Shown here in pieces: positions 46,043-55,093 of a DNA stretch of 64,000 bases (position 1 is its first letter; each line of letters begins with the position of its first letter). The notes under the pieces are model-generated. The model was not told the DNA's origin. It made no database searches and saw nothing but the letters and a program-made list of their open reading frames with translations. The stretch covers positions 1 to 64,000 of the forward strand of contig NZ_SMUS01000012.1 in the NCBI RefSeq assembly GCF_004353185.1. Reading direction: 5' to 3'. This DNA comes from Clostridium cuniculi (GTDB lineage Bacteria; Bacillota; Clostridia; Clostridiales; Clostridiaceae). Both the position numbers and the translations under genes were made by a program.

Positions 46043-47008
46043 TTAATAAATTCTATCTAATAAACCTTTTGTTATTTCTAATAAAATTTCTCTGTACTCA
46101 TTTTCTGGTAAAGCCTTTATTTGTTTATATGCTTTATTTGTATATTTTTTAGCAATTTCTCTTGCTTTATTTACACCATCATATTTGTTTACTAACTTTA
46201 TTATTTCTACTACATCATCTTCTGTATAATCACTTTTTTCTAATATATTAACTAATTCACTTGGCTTATTTTCAAGAGCTATGATTAAAGGTAAAGTATA
46301 TATTCCTTGTTTTAAATCATTAGCTGAATTTTTACCTATACTTTCATCACTACCAGTATAATCTAATATATCATCTATTATTTGAAATGCCATTCCAATA
46401 TTATGCCCTATCTCCCAAAAAGCTCTAGATAATTTTCTAGAACATCCACTTTCAGATGCCCCTAAAAATAAGCTTAATGAAAATAACTCAGCTGTTTTTC
46501 CAGATGCTCTTTTTAAATACTTTTTAACTGATACATTTTTATCGAATCTAGAATTTAGCTGATCTATTTCACTCATACATATTCTTGACATTGTCATAGT
46601 ATCTATTTGTACACTATCTAATGACCCTACACCTGCTAATACTTTAAAGCAGACACAGAAAAGATAATCTCCTATATAGACAGCATAATTCTTTCCATAT
46701 TTAGATTGTACTGTTTCTTTCCCTCTTCTTAATGTTGCTTCATCTATTATATCATCATGAACTAATGTTGCCATATGAAACATCTCAACTACAGAGGCTA
46801 AAGCTCTGGCTTTTTTTTCTTCATAATTTCCAAACTTTGATGATAATATTACAAAGGCAGGTCTAAGCATCTTTCCACCAGAATTAAGTAATTCTAATAT
46901 AGATCCTTCTACAACCTTATCTCTACACTTAGCATTTTTTTCTATTATTTGTTTAACTTCTTTAAGCTCTTTATTAACTTCTGGGTACTTACTCCACAAT
47001 TTATGCAT
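46043..47008 (-). CDS. Polyprenyl diphosphate synthase (DmkB-like)
   Basis: The 321-residue trans-prenyl synthase has the first Asp-rich motif LVHDDIIDEATLRRG and the second FQIIDDILDYTGS, plus GGKMLRP at the N-terminus. It elongates farnesyl-type diphosphates to the side chain of a quinone and is the DmkB counterpart. It is first in a three-gene unit with the U32 and aminotransferase genes (34 nt to the next). Chain length cannot be read reliably from sequence. Confidence 0.92.
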   Translation of the reverse strand: MHKLWSKYPEVNKELKEVKQIIEKNAKCRDKVVEGSILELLNSGGKMLRPAFVILSSKFGNYEEKKARALASVVEMFHMATLVHDDIIDEATLRRGKETVQSKYGKNYAVYIGDYLFCVCFKVLAGVGSLDSVQIDTMTMSRICMSEIDQLNSRFDKNVSVKKYLKRASGKTAELFSLSLFLGASESGCSRKLSRAFWEIGHNIGMAFQIIDDILDYTGSDESIGKNSANDLKQGIYTLPLIIALENKPSELVNILEKSDYTEDDVVEIIKLVNKYDGVNKAREIAKKYTNKAYKQIKALPENEYREILLEITKGLLDRIY

Positions 47009-47110
47009 TCTATCAACCTCATAATCACCTTTAAAATAATAATTATTACTTTTATCTTTTGATTTTTTCTATATATTTATTTTTAACTATAAAAAAAATA
47101 TATAATAGTT

Positions 47111-47139
47111 TGGGCCAGACTTTATAAAAGCCTGGCTCA
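47111..47139 (-). terminator. Terminator of ndh2
   Basis: TGGGCCAG and CTGGCTCA form an 8-bp stem (one G-U) with extra A/T pairing, just after the ndh2 stop codon. Confidence 0.7.
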
Positions 47140-47164
47140 ATATTAATTTTAACTATTATATATA

Positions 47165-49063
47165 TTATTTTGCTACTTTTTCTGTACCATGTTCTATATA
47201 TATAGGTGTTCTCTTACCTATCCAGAACTCTTTAGCTATCTTATGTATCCAAGGCATTACATAATAGTCTAAACCGAATGTTCTACCTGCACCTGACATT
47301 AAAGCTATTGAACCGAAGAAATACCATAATATATCCCATCCAGCCATTGCAGATAATACAAAGTTACAAACCATAAATGCAGATGCTGCACTTGCTAAGA
47401 AAGTAAATAAACCAACAATTAAAGCTAGTCCCATTCCTATTTCCATAATTACAACCATTGTTTGGAATAATGTTGCCATTTCTGGAGTTGGAATCATTAC
47501 TTGCATTATAGATTCATAGAACTTAGGCATTTTTTGTAAAATTGGTGTTGCATATTCAACAGCAGTATCCGCTGCTTCTGATGCTCCTGCTGTAGCATCT
47601 TGTAACCAAGAGAAAGGCATATTTATGTTTCCAGCCTTTAACCAGCTATCTGAACCAATTGCTATTTTTACTTTATCAAAATCAAAGTTTGAAATAGCTT
47701 TAATATTAGCTTCCCATAAAGATTCACCAAAGAACTTCTTAAGCCCTTCAATTAACCATAAGCATCCTATAAACACTCTTAAAGGTACTAACCAAAGTCT
47801 ATTTCCTTTAGATGATAAATGACCTCTCATTATAGATCTTCTATCTTTCATTCCAAAGAATTCATGTTGTAAATAGCAATATACTGCATTTACATCATTA
47901 ACTCCAAATAAATAGTACATATTTACTAAATGTTTCATAACCATTGCTATAAATCCTGAAAGCTTAACTCCCATTAAGTTAGCAACACCATATCTACCAC
48001 CAATTGATACCATGAATCCATGATAATTTGATTTAAATTCAGTTTTCTTATCTGAATTCTCAATTGAAGCTATTATATTTTTAACAGCTGTAACTGCAGT
48101 TTGCTCAGCAGCTTCAACTATTTGTGGGTTAGGTTTACCAGCTTCTTCTTCATAGTAAGCTATATCTCCTACAACATATACATCTTTCTTACCTATAGCT
48201 TCCATGTACTTATTAGCTTCTAATCTTCCAGCTCTAGCTGTTTTTAATCCGTATTCTTTAGCTTCTTGATTAGCTTGAACACCACAAGTCCATATTAAAG
48301 TTTGTGTTGGTATTGTTTGTCCATTTTTTAACGTAATACCATTTGATGATACTTCAACTATTGGTGAATCCTTAAGTACTTCAACACCATGCTTAACCAT
48401 ATATTTTTCAGCCTTATCAGCTTGCTTTCTGTCAAGCATATTTAATATTGTAGACATAGCTTCAACAACTAGAAGTCTTACTTCGCTTTCATCTACTCTA
48501 TAATCATGAGCTAATTTAGTTTTCCATTCTAATAATTCACCAGCCATTTCTATACCAGTAAATCCTGATCCTGCTACTACGAAAGTAAGCATTTCTTTTC
48601 TCTTAGCATCATTCTTTTCATAAGATGCAGCTTTAAATCTTGATTTAATGTGCTCTCTTATTTTTAAAGCATCTTCTAAAGACCATAAGGTAAATCCATT
48701 TTCTTTAACTCCTGGAACTCCAAAGAATGCTGGCTCACTACCAGTTCCTACTATTAAGTAATCGTAATCAAAGCTACCATCTTTAGTTGTTACTACCTTT
48801 TTATCTGTATCAACATTTTCTATGTAGTCTACAACAACATTAACTTTAGTTCTGTGGAATATCTTGCTTAACTCAATCTTAACAGACTCCTCTGGAACTC
48901 TTCCACCTGCAACTTCATGTAATTCTGTCATTAGTGTATGGAACGGGTTCTTATCTATTAATGTTATTTCTACATCATTATTTTTCTTGTACTTTTTTGC
49001 TAATTTCTTAGCTGCATGTACACCTGCGTATCCAGCCCCTAAAATAACTATCTTTTTAGACAT
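47165..49063 (-). CDS. ndh2: NDH-2 NADH dehydrogenase with C-terminal DoxX-like domain
   Basis: The 632-residue protein has an N-terminal type II NADH dehydrogenase (about 1-400): FAD motif KIVILGAGYAGVHAAKKL, the NAD motif FVVAGSGFTGIEMAGELL and LIWTCGVQAN. A C-terminal membrane part (about 410-620) has several helices of the DoxX kind (RVFIGCLWLIEGLKKFFG, MVVIMEIGMGLALIVGLF). It would pass electrons from NADH to a membrane quinone without pumping ions. Listeria Ndh2 of the electron-transfer locus likewise has an added membrane domain. I start at ATG 49063; an in-frame ATG at 49108 after AGGA is possible. Confidence 0.9.
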   Translation of the reverse strand: MSKKIVILGAGYAGVHAAKKLAKKYKKNNDVEITLIDKNPFHTLMTELHEVAGGRVPEESVKIELSKIFHRTKVNVVVDYIENVDTDKKVVTTKDGSFDYDYLIVGTGSEPAFFGVPGVKENGFTLWSLEDALKIREHIKSRFKAASYEKNDAKRKEMLTFVVAGSGFTGIEMAGELLEWKTKLAHDYRVDESEVRLLVVEAMSTILNMLDRKQADKAEKYMVKHGVEVLKDSPIVEVSSNGITLKNGQTIPTQTLIWTCGVQANQEAKEYGLKTARAGRLEANKYMEAIGKKDVYVVGDIAYYEEEAGKPNPQIVEAAEQTAVTAVKNIIASIENSDKKTEFKSNYHGFMVSIGGRYGVANLMGVKLSGFIAMVMKHLVNMYYLFGVNDVNAVYCYLQHEFFGMKDRRSIMRGHLSSKGNRLWLVPLRVFIGCLWLIEGLKKFFGESLWEANIKAISNFDFDKVKIAIGSDSWLKAGNINMPFSWLQDATAGASEAADTAVEYATPILQKMPKFYESIMQVMIPTPEMATLFQTMVVIMEIGMGLALIVGLFTFLASAASAFMVCNFVLSAMAGWDILWYFFGSIALMSGAGRTFGLDYYVMPWIHKIAKEFWIGKRTPIYIEHGTEKVAK

Positions 49064-49108
49064 TTGTTTTTCCTTCCCTTCTGATTTTATAAAATAAACT
49101 TTAGTCAT

Positions 49109-49417
49109 TACAATTCCTATAACATTTTATATTCATTTATTTATAATGTCCATAGTGAAATTTTTAACTATCAATTTTCAGAATAATATAACTTTTAAAA
49201 CTTAAAGTATATCTTAAGGCGCTAATTGTACTGATAATAGCTATTTTCCAATACTCCTTTCCTTCATTTTGCTATTAATAATTCTTATGTTACATTAAAT
49301 ATAAGATTAACCCTTATAATGAATTTATTTCAAATAATTATAAAAAAAAGATTAAGGTGAAGCAATTCCTTAATCTTTTTTTGATTAGATATGTTTAAAT
49401 TTATCATTGTAAACGTT
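49109..49417. other. Intergenic region upstream of ndh2
   Basis: This stretch holds the ndh2 promoter, not clearly recognisable, and the terminator of the next upstream gene. I see no gene in it. Confidence 0.4.
49342..49382 (-). terminator. Terminator of the 93-residue protein gene
   Basis: AAAAAAGATTAAGG and CCTTAATCTTTTTT form a perfect stem with a 10-nt loop and a T run, downstream of the small gene on the minus strand. Confidence 0.82.
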
Positions 49418-49699
49418 TTAAATCCTGTGTATACCATCTACTTTTTCAATTATTATAACTTGCCCAAAAAATTTATTAGTTACTACAGTTTTTCCAACAA
49501 AAAAATTTCCACTTGCATTTTCTATAATATCTTTAATTAAAAAATTATCTGTATGTTCAGTTGATAAAATCCCTCTCTTAGCTCCACATTCTATTAACAT
49601 ACATCTATAAGTTTCTACATATTCCTCAAGTAAATCTCTTCTATAAATTTTCCCCTTTTTTAAAGAACCATACCTAATTATCTCTTCTAATTCTTTCAC
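49418..49699 (-). CDS. Hypothetical protein, 93 residues
   Basis: I do not recognise this small soluble protein. It has a Lys/Arg/Glu-rich N-terminal half with predicted helix (RRDLLEEYVETYRCML) and a beta-rich C-terminal half (GNFFVGKTVVTNKFFGQVIII). There is no signal peptide. The start is GTG, 6 nt after AGGAGGGG, and a clear terminator follows, so the gene is credible. It stands alone between the ndh2 gene and a lipoprotein gene. Confidence 0.6.
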   Translation of the reverse strand: MKELEEIIRYGSLKKGKIYRRDLLEEYVETYRCMLIECGAKRGILSTEHTDNFLIKDIIENASGNFFVGKTVVTNKFFGQVIIIEKVDGIHRI

Positions 49700-49971
49700 A
49701 ATAATCCCCTCCTATACCTTATTATGAATTTACAATATTTATATTAATTAAAATATTTAACTTTTTACTTATTCTATTTTAATAAATATAATGATTTAAA
49801 TAGACCTAATAAAGTAATGTTCTTTTTACTATCATTATTCTAAAATTAACTATGTAATATTCTTTCTCAATATAAATTAAATTTTATTACACTAAGATAT
49901 TATACTATATTCACTTTTCTAATTATTTATGTATAACTTTTCTTTAAAATGCCTAACTAAATTAATATAAA
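49700..49971. other. A+T-rich intergenic region
   Basis: About 270 bp of A+T-rich DNA, probably the promoter of the 93-residue protein gene. No ORF or structured RNA is evident. Confidence 0.35.
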
Positions 49972-50006
49972 AAGAAGTCATTTATACTTCTTATAAATAA
50001 CTTCTT
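49972..50006 (-). terminator. Terminator of the lipoprotein gene
   Basis: AAGAAGTCATTTATA pairs with TATAAATAACTTCTT (one G-U) around a 5-nt loop. Confidence 0.75.
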
Positions 50007-50038
50007 AATTACTCAATATAATTAATATAGCATAAAAA

Positions 50039-50806
50039 TTAATTATTTTTATTTTTTCTTCTTTTTACATAATAAATAATAGATATAACTATTATTAGAA
50101 TAATTACTACTAGTACAATCACTATATTAGATATATTAGGAACATTAAATCCTATCATTATACTATTATTTTCATTTAAATCATTTATAGTATATGAATA
50201 CTTTACAGTCTTATCACTAACTATCTCCTTAGAATTCGTATCTACTATTTTAACAGGCATAGATATTGATAAGTTTACTGGAATATCACCTATTAAGTTA
50301 GCTATATTTTTATTTATCAATGTTCCTAAATCTAATCCTAGGTTATTATTTATATTATTATTTATATAGTCACTAATAATATCTATTGCACTATCCTTTA
50401 GTTTAAATGTTACTTTATATTCATTTTTAAAAATTCCTTTATCTTCAACTTCAATTATACTAAAATAATCACTACTTAAATTAGATACTTCATTAAGTTT
50501 AACTTTATCAGTTGATATATCAACCTCTTCTGTATTTAAGCTTCCTTCCTTTGATTTAATTATTTCTCCAAAATGTATTTTATCTGGAATTTTATTCTTA
50601 ACCTCAGTAATAACTTTTGATAGTAAATCATTATCTACTAACTTATTTATAGTATCATCATAATATATTTTTATCTTAGTATTGCTAGTGCCATCTATAT
50701 TAATAGAAGTATCAGTACTTATTTTTGCTTCACCACATCCAATTAATAGGAATATCATACTCATAATTAAAAATAGAACTAGTATATACTTTTTTAGTTT
50801 TCTCAT
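50039..50806 (-). CDS. Membrane-anchored lipoprotein of LppM/DUF3153 type
   Basis: The 255-residue protein has a lipoprotein signal (lipobox LIGC), an external beta-rich domain (about 25-220) and a C-terminal transmembrane helix with a short Lys/Arg-rich tail (IVIVLVVIILIIVISIIYYV, then KRRKNKNN). The layout fits LppM-like/DUF3153 lipoproteins, whose role is unknown. I cannot assign a function. AGGAG precedes the ATG. It is followed by its own terminator and stands alone. Confidence 0.65.
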   Translation of the reverse strand: MRKLKKYILVLFLIMSMIFLLIGCGEAKISTDTSINIDGTSNTKIKIYYDDTINKLVDNDLLSKVITEVKNKIPDKIHFGEIIKSKEGSLNTEEVDISTDKVKLNEVSNLSSDYFSIIEVEDKGIFKNEYKVTFKLKDSAIDIISDYINNNINNNLGLDLGTLINKNIANLIGDIPVNLSISMPVKIVDTNSKEIVSDKTVKYSYTINDLNENNSIMIGFNVPNISNIVIVLVVIILIIVISIIYYVKRRKNKNN

Positions 50807-50911
50807 ATCTCCTAACTCCTTTCTTTATAAAAGTGACCATATTATTAGTATAATTAATTTTTATCTTTTTTAATATATTTTATAAATATTTCTAGATATT
50901 TATAAAAAAAA

Positions 50912-50957
50912 TCACAATACCAGCATAAAATATTTTTATTATTTGCTGTTATTGTGA
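50912..50957 (-). terminator. Terminator of nrdG
   Basis: TCACAATA-C-CAGCA and the opposing GCTG-T-TATTGTGA form an imperfect stem around an A+T-rich loop, with a minus-strand T run. Confidence 0.6.
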
Positions 50958-50977
50958 CTAATTTTATTAATTATTTT

Positions 50978-51475
50978 TTATAATATTTCAACTACGCTAC
51001 CTTGCTGTAATGATTTTTTTACATCTATAACTCTTTGGTTAGCTGATCCTCTATACTTAAGCATTATATCTCTTTTATCAAGTTGAAATTTGCCATCTAT
51101 TAGAACTTCTACTTCCTTTAATAACTCTAATCTTTTAGGATTAGATATTATTTCTTCAAATTTATATCCTGACCATAGCCATATAGGTTTATTAGTTTCT
51201 GTTTTTATTCTTCTTAAAAGATTTAATAATGTATCATCCATTATTTGCTGCATAGGTTCTCCACCTAATATATTTACACCTTTTATTTGTCTACTTTTAG
51301 TTAACTCAATGAATTCATCTTCTGTTTCTTTGGTAAATTCATTTCCATAATTAAAATCTTGTTGCTCTTTATTAAAACATCCTTCACAGTTATGTGTACA
51401 TCCACTTACAAAAAGTGTTGTACGCACTCCAGGACCATTTGTTACATCTAACTTTCTAATCTTAGCATATTTCAT
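50978..51475 (-). CDS. nrdG: Anaerobic ribonucleotide reductase activase
   Basis: The 165-residue radical-SAM enzyme makes the glycyl radical on NrdD. The Fe-S motif is CTHNCEGC (CxxxCxxC, about 26-33), followed by the GGEPMQ SAM-binding loop. AGGAGG-like GGGAGG lies 8 nt before the ATG at 51475; an ATG seven codons upstream is less well placed. It follows nrdD by about 160 bp, with the nrdD terminator between, so it may have its own promoter or be expressed by read-through. Confidence 0.92.
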   Translation of the reverse strand: MKYAKIRKLDVTNGPGVRTTLFVSGCTHNCEGCFNKEQQDFNYGNEFTKETEDEFIELTKSRQIKGVNILGGEPMQQIMDDTLLNLLRRIKTETNKPIWLWSGYKFEEIISNPKRLELLKEVEVLIDGKFQLDKRDIMLKYRGSANQRVIDVKKSLQQGSVVEIL

Positions 51476-51610
51476 GATAAATACCTCCCATTTCATTAAT
51501 AAGATTTACTAATCTATATAATAAATATCTAATCTTATCCATTCATATACATAATACTTCTCCATTATAATCACCGCATTAAGTATTGACGAATATACTA
51601 ATTATTATGC

Positions 51611-51640
51611 AAAAAATGAGAGGATTCCCTCTCATTTTTT
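51611..51640 (-). terminator. Terminator of nrdD
   Basis: AAAAAATGAGAGG and CCTCTCATTTTTT form a perfect 13-bp stem with a 4-nt loop. The nrdD stop codon overlaps its upstream arm. Confidence 0.85.
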
Positions 51641-51706
51641 ATAAATGAAGAACCCTATCTCCAATTTCAGCAGTTCTTCCTTTATTCCAATATGAACTTC
51701 CTATAT
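51639..51706 (-). CDS. nrdD: nrdD exon 3 (C-terminal tail)
   Basis: These 68 nt encode the last 22 residues, beginning with two bases of the Tyr codon that follows the radical Gly (joined motif RRTCGYIGSSYWNKGR) and ending in EIGDRVLHL. Without this exon the protein would lack the conserved C-terminus of the glycyl-radical loop. Confidence 0.88.
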
Positions 51707-54700
51707 CCATAATACCGTTGGTTTCCCAATACTTTAACACCTAATTAAAGGTCGGAGTAGACTATCCCTTTACATAACTAATATATGCATTACCATTATA
51801 GTCGTTGAGCCTTATCCATATCTATCGACTTAGGAGCTTGGTTGCGGATTGTCCAATCAAAATACCTTTTTACCATACCTAAGCAATTACTCTTAGCCAC
51901 TATTTAATTTCTTAAATAGATTGGTAGTATTAAGCTCTAAGGATTTTCCCGCAGTTTCGATAATTTTACGTGAGCCTATATAGTTAACCCACAAGTTCTT
52001 CTCATAACTTGTAATTCACTTTCATCATCATTTCCACATGATGGACAGTGCCAAGTTAAGCTTTCCTTATCTAATTGCATTTCACCATTAAATCCACACT
52101 TGAAACAAAGATCGGATTTAGTATTGATTTCTGCATATTGAATATTATGATAAATAAAGTTAATTATATCTTCAACAGCTTCAAGATTTTTATTCATATC
52201 TGGTACTTCTATATAAGAAATACATCCTCCACTACTTATTGAATGGAATTGTGATTCAAATTTTAATTTACTAAATGCATCTATCTCTTCACAAACATGA
52301 ACATGATATGAATTAGTATAATATAATCTATCAGTTACATTTGGTATTTCTCCAAATCTTGCTTTATCTATTCTACAGAATCTGTATATTAAACTTTCTG
52401 CTGGAGTTCCATAAAGTCCAAATCCAAGACCTGTTTCTTCTTTCCATTCTTTACATTTCTCATCCATATGTCTCATAACTTCTAGAGCAAATTTTTCTCC
52501 CTCTTCTGAAGTATGACTCACACCTAACATTGCTTGAACCATTTCTGCTATACCTACATATCCAAGTGAAAGAGTAGAGTATCCGTTTTTCAATAACTTA
52601 TCTATTTTTTCACCTTTCTTAAGTCTTGCTATAGCTCCATGTTGCCAATGTATTGGACTTGAATCTGAAGTTACTCCAAGTAACATTTTATGTCTAGTTA
52701 ATAATGCATCTTTACAAAGTTCTAATCTTTGATCTAGCATTTCCCAGAACATTTCCATATCTTTATCAGCTATTATAGCTATTTGTGGTAAATTTAAGCT
52801 AACAACTCCTTGGTTAAATCTTCCATACCACTTATAGTTTCCATTCTCATCTTTCCAGTTAGATAGGTGTGAACGACAACCCATTGGTGGGAATGTTTCA
52901 CCTTCATAATTTTCTCTCATTATCTTTGCACTTTGATAATCAGGTACTAATCTCTTAGCTGTACATTTAGCTGCAAGCTTAGTTATATAATCATATTTTC
53001 CACCTTCAAGACAATTATGCTCATCAAGAACATAAATTAACTTAGGGAATGCTTCTCCAATTTCTTGACCTTTATAGTTTTTCATTCCTTCAAGTCTTTG
53101 TCTTATCATTTCCTCACAGATCATTGCCATTTCTTCTTCATATGGGTGACCTTCTTCTATCTCTAAGTAAATTGTACTAAATGGAGCTTGCGTGCTCCCA
53201 GTATGTTTTCACATACTACAGACTATCTCTTCACCCTCGTCTTATTTCGTTAGGGTGGACGGCACTTCCCATATAGGAGTTTCACCTATACAGTACGCTT
53301 TTCATAATCCCATAAGGATTGTATAAGCTAGTCGTTACACCTTTAAGAGAATTGCTTCTCAAACTTGGCTCGGTATTAACATATCTTGGATTTATATATA
53401 TTGCCATCTAAATCCAGCAAAAGTTTTATTTTTACCTGTGCAGGCTTTTGAAAGATTTCCACTCTTATATCCTTGATAGTGAAACTCTGCAATAATTGCA
53501 TTTTCAAATATCTCTCCAGTATCAATATTTTTAACTTTCTTTGCCTTAACAGATGCTGCATTTTCTGGCTCTATTATTCTATTATCTTCATCTAAATATC
53601 TGTATACATTTCCTTTAGTTGATCCTCTAAGACCTCTACAAACAGCACATACATGCGAAAAATTAGCTTTATCATATCTTGCTGCCTCACTTGCACTTCC
53701 AAATATCATATTGGTAGTAATATTAATTACTTTTTTAGAAGTCGGATTTAATTTTCCTGTTTTCCCAAACATATGATTTTTTTCACCTAATTGAGCCTCT
53801 CCAATCTTATTTTTAACTTCTTGTGTTAAAAAATTATTGCCTCCGCCACCTTTTAGATTATATCCATTTTCAGTAACAAGTGACTTATAATATTCTATAT
53901 AATAAGATTCTTTTTCATTTAACTCTTCTATCGCGTCTGCTTCGTAGATAACTTCCCATTTAAAGTTCTCTTTTCCATATTTCCTTATTGCATTTGAAAA
54001 AGCAGTTTTATAACCATATTCATGACTTCTCTCATGTTGACTTTTTCTCACACTTAATGGATGTATTGTCTGTCCAATGTATACTTTATTATTGATAATA
54101 TTAGTTGCCTTATAAATAATCATTCTTATCACCCAAGACTTAGCTTTCACCGATAGCACTATGTATATACATAGCACACCCTACATTTATAGGTTCACCG
54201 CCTTATACTCTATGATATTTCTAACATAGACAGCCTAATTGACCATTTGTTGTTTGCAACGTAGATAATTGATATCTTATAGTTTGAACTCCATCTTTAA
54301 GTTCTTTCATCTTAATGTCTTTAGCTAACTTAGTAGCAAGTTCTTCATCATTAAGCATTTCCATATAGTGCTTATATGCTTTATCTTCTGTTACCTTAAG
54401 ATATTTAGCTAAATGCTTAATAGTAATACTTTGACCACCATATTGATTAGATGAAACTTGAGCAATTATTTGTGTTGCTACTGTACATGCTGTTCCAAAA
54501 CTCTTAGGCTCTTCAACTAATTTTTCATTAATTACAGTCCCATTAGTAAACATATCTTCTAAGTTTATTAAACAACAGTTAAACATTGGAGATATAGTAT
54601 AATCCATATCATGCCAGTGAATTGCCCCTTCATCATGAGCTTGAACTATGTGCGCAGGAATAAGTTTTCTTCTTGCAATATCCTTAGATACTTCCCCTGC

Positions 54701-55093
54701 AATTAAATCTCTTTGTGTTGCAGATACTACAGGATTCTTATTTGAATTTTCCTTCATTACATCTTCATTCTTTTTGCTTAGTAACTCTAATATGCTATCA
54801 TCAGTAGTATTAGTATTTCTCTTAAACTCTTGTACAGCTCTGTAACCTTCATAAGCTCTTGCAGTTTCAGCTTGTCCGTAGTGAACTAATCTATCGTACA
54901 CATAACTTTCTATTTTATAAATAGTTGCTACTTCATCTTGTTTACTAAAATACTTTTCAGCGTCATTTGCTATTAATCTTGCAATATCAGCTAAAAGTAT
55001 TCCACTACCATTTTTCATCGACTTAGTTATAGCTTCTCTTATTTTATTCTTGTCGAACTCTACTGTACTTCCATCCCTTTTAATTACTTTCAA
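51639..55093 (-). CDS. nrdD: Anaerobic ribonucleoside-triphosphate reductase, two introns
   Basis: Joined exons 54242-55093, 51987-53190 and 51639-51706 give 852 + 1204 + 68 = 2124 nt, exactly 708 codons ending in TAA, a normal NrdD length of 707 residues. The enzyme reduces ribonucleoside triphosphates to deoxy forms by glycyl-radical chemistry in anaerobes. It needs NrdG for activation. Read without splicing it would look like three broken frames (stops at 54221-54223 and 51976-51978); the group I core sequences in both gaps explain them. Expression should depend on RNA splicing. NrdR boxes lie upstream and nrdG downstream. Confidence 0.93.
51707..51986 (-). ncRNA. Group I intron 2 in nrdD (no ORF)
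   Basis: This 280-nt intron carries the conserved group I core on the minus strand: P element AACTGCGGGAAAATCC (51941-51956), Q element AATCCGCAACCAAGC (51836-51850), R element GGCTCAACGACTA (51799-51811) and S element AAGGGATAGTCTA (51758-51770). The exon end GTGGGT pairs with intron GCTCAC, giving the required U-G at the splice site. Exon 3 ATATAG can pair with intron CTATAT as P10, and the intron ends in G. It sits inside the glycyl-radical motif (CG-Y). It should self-splice. Confidence 0.92.
51987..53190 (-). CDS. nrdD: nrdD exon 2 (catalytic barrel and zinc site)
   Basis: This exon encodes most of the catalytic barrel (from QAPFSTIYLEIEEGHPYEEE onward) and the C-terminal zinc-binding CFKCG...HCPSCG. 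It ends with RRTCG and the first base of the Tyr codon. Read alone it opens at an internal ATG (53130) and stops in intron 2 at 51976, so a partial or broken gene call here would be misleading. Confidence 0.9.
53191..54241 (-). mobile_element. Group I intron 1 in nrdD with homing-endonuclease gene
   Basis: The 1051-nt intron interrupts nrdD between Gly and Gln of TNG-QAPF. Core elements on the minus strand are a P-like GCTATCGGTGAAAGC near 54150, Q-like ACCGAGCCAAG (53364-53374), R GTGTAACGACTAGC (53327-53340) and S AAGAGATAGTCTG (53219-53231). The exon ends in T and the intron in G, as group I rules require. CAA occurs at both boundaries, so the junction could shift by 4 nt (giving GQSPF). 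A GIY-YIG endonuclease gene lies upstream of the Q element, making it a mobile intron. Confidence 0.9.
53392..54123 (-). CDS. GIY-YIG homing endonuclease in the nrdD intron
   Basis: The 243-residue endonuclease has the GIY-YIG start MIIYKATNIINNKVYIGQT (written IYK...YIG), with the conserved Arg (SVRKSQH), Glu (NEKESYYIEYYK) and Asn (GYNLKGGG) of the nuclease fold (about 1-90). DNA-binding NUMOD3-type (KIGEAQLGEKNHMFGKTG) and NUMOD1-like C-terminal segments follow. It would cut intron-less nrdD alleles and start copying of the intron. The ATG at 54123 follows GGGTGATAAGA; the open frame extends 18 codons further. It can be translated from the unspliced transcript. Confidence 0.9.
   Translation of the reverse strand: MIIYKATNIINNKVYIGQTIHPLSVRKSQHERSHEYGYKTAFSNAIRKYGKENFKWEVIYEADAIEELNEKESYYIEYYKSLVTENGYNLKGGGGNNFLTQEVKNKIGEAQLGEKNHMFGKTGKLNPTSKKVINITTNMIFGSASEAARYDKANFSHVCAVCRGLRGSTKGNVYRYLDEDNRIIEPENAASVKAKKVKNIDTGEIFENAIIAEFHYQGYKSGNLSKACTGKNKTFAGFRWQYI
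54242..55093 (-). CDS. nrdD: nrdD exon 1 (ATP-cone and start of barrel)
   Basis: This exon encodes an N-terminal ATP-cone (MKVIKRDGSTVEFDKNKI and following, residues 1-90), which binds ATP/dATP to control overall activity, then the first part of the catalytic barrel with the probable thiyl-radical Cys region FNCCLINLEDM. It ends in frame at Gly of TTNG; without splicing, reading runs into the intron and stops at 54221. Confidence 0.9.

Noticed and set aside
53376..53561. Short basic protein at the end of intron 1
   Set aside because: It overlaps the endonuclease in another frame and intron core sequence; composition is that of a shadow frame.
51976..54223. nrdD as a pseudogene with frameshifts and stops
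   Set aside because: Group I core elements, splice-site bases and an exact 708-codon joined frame explain the stops as two introns.
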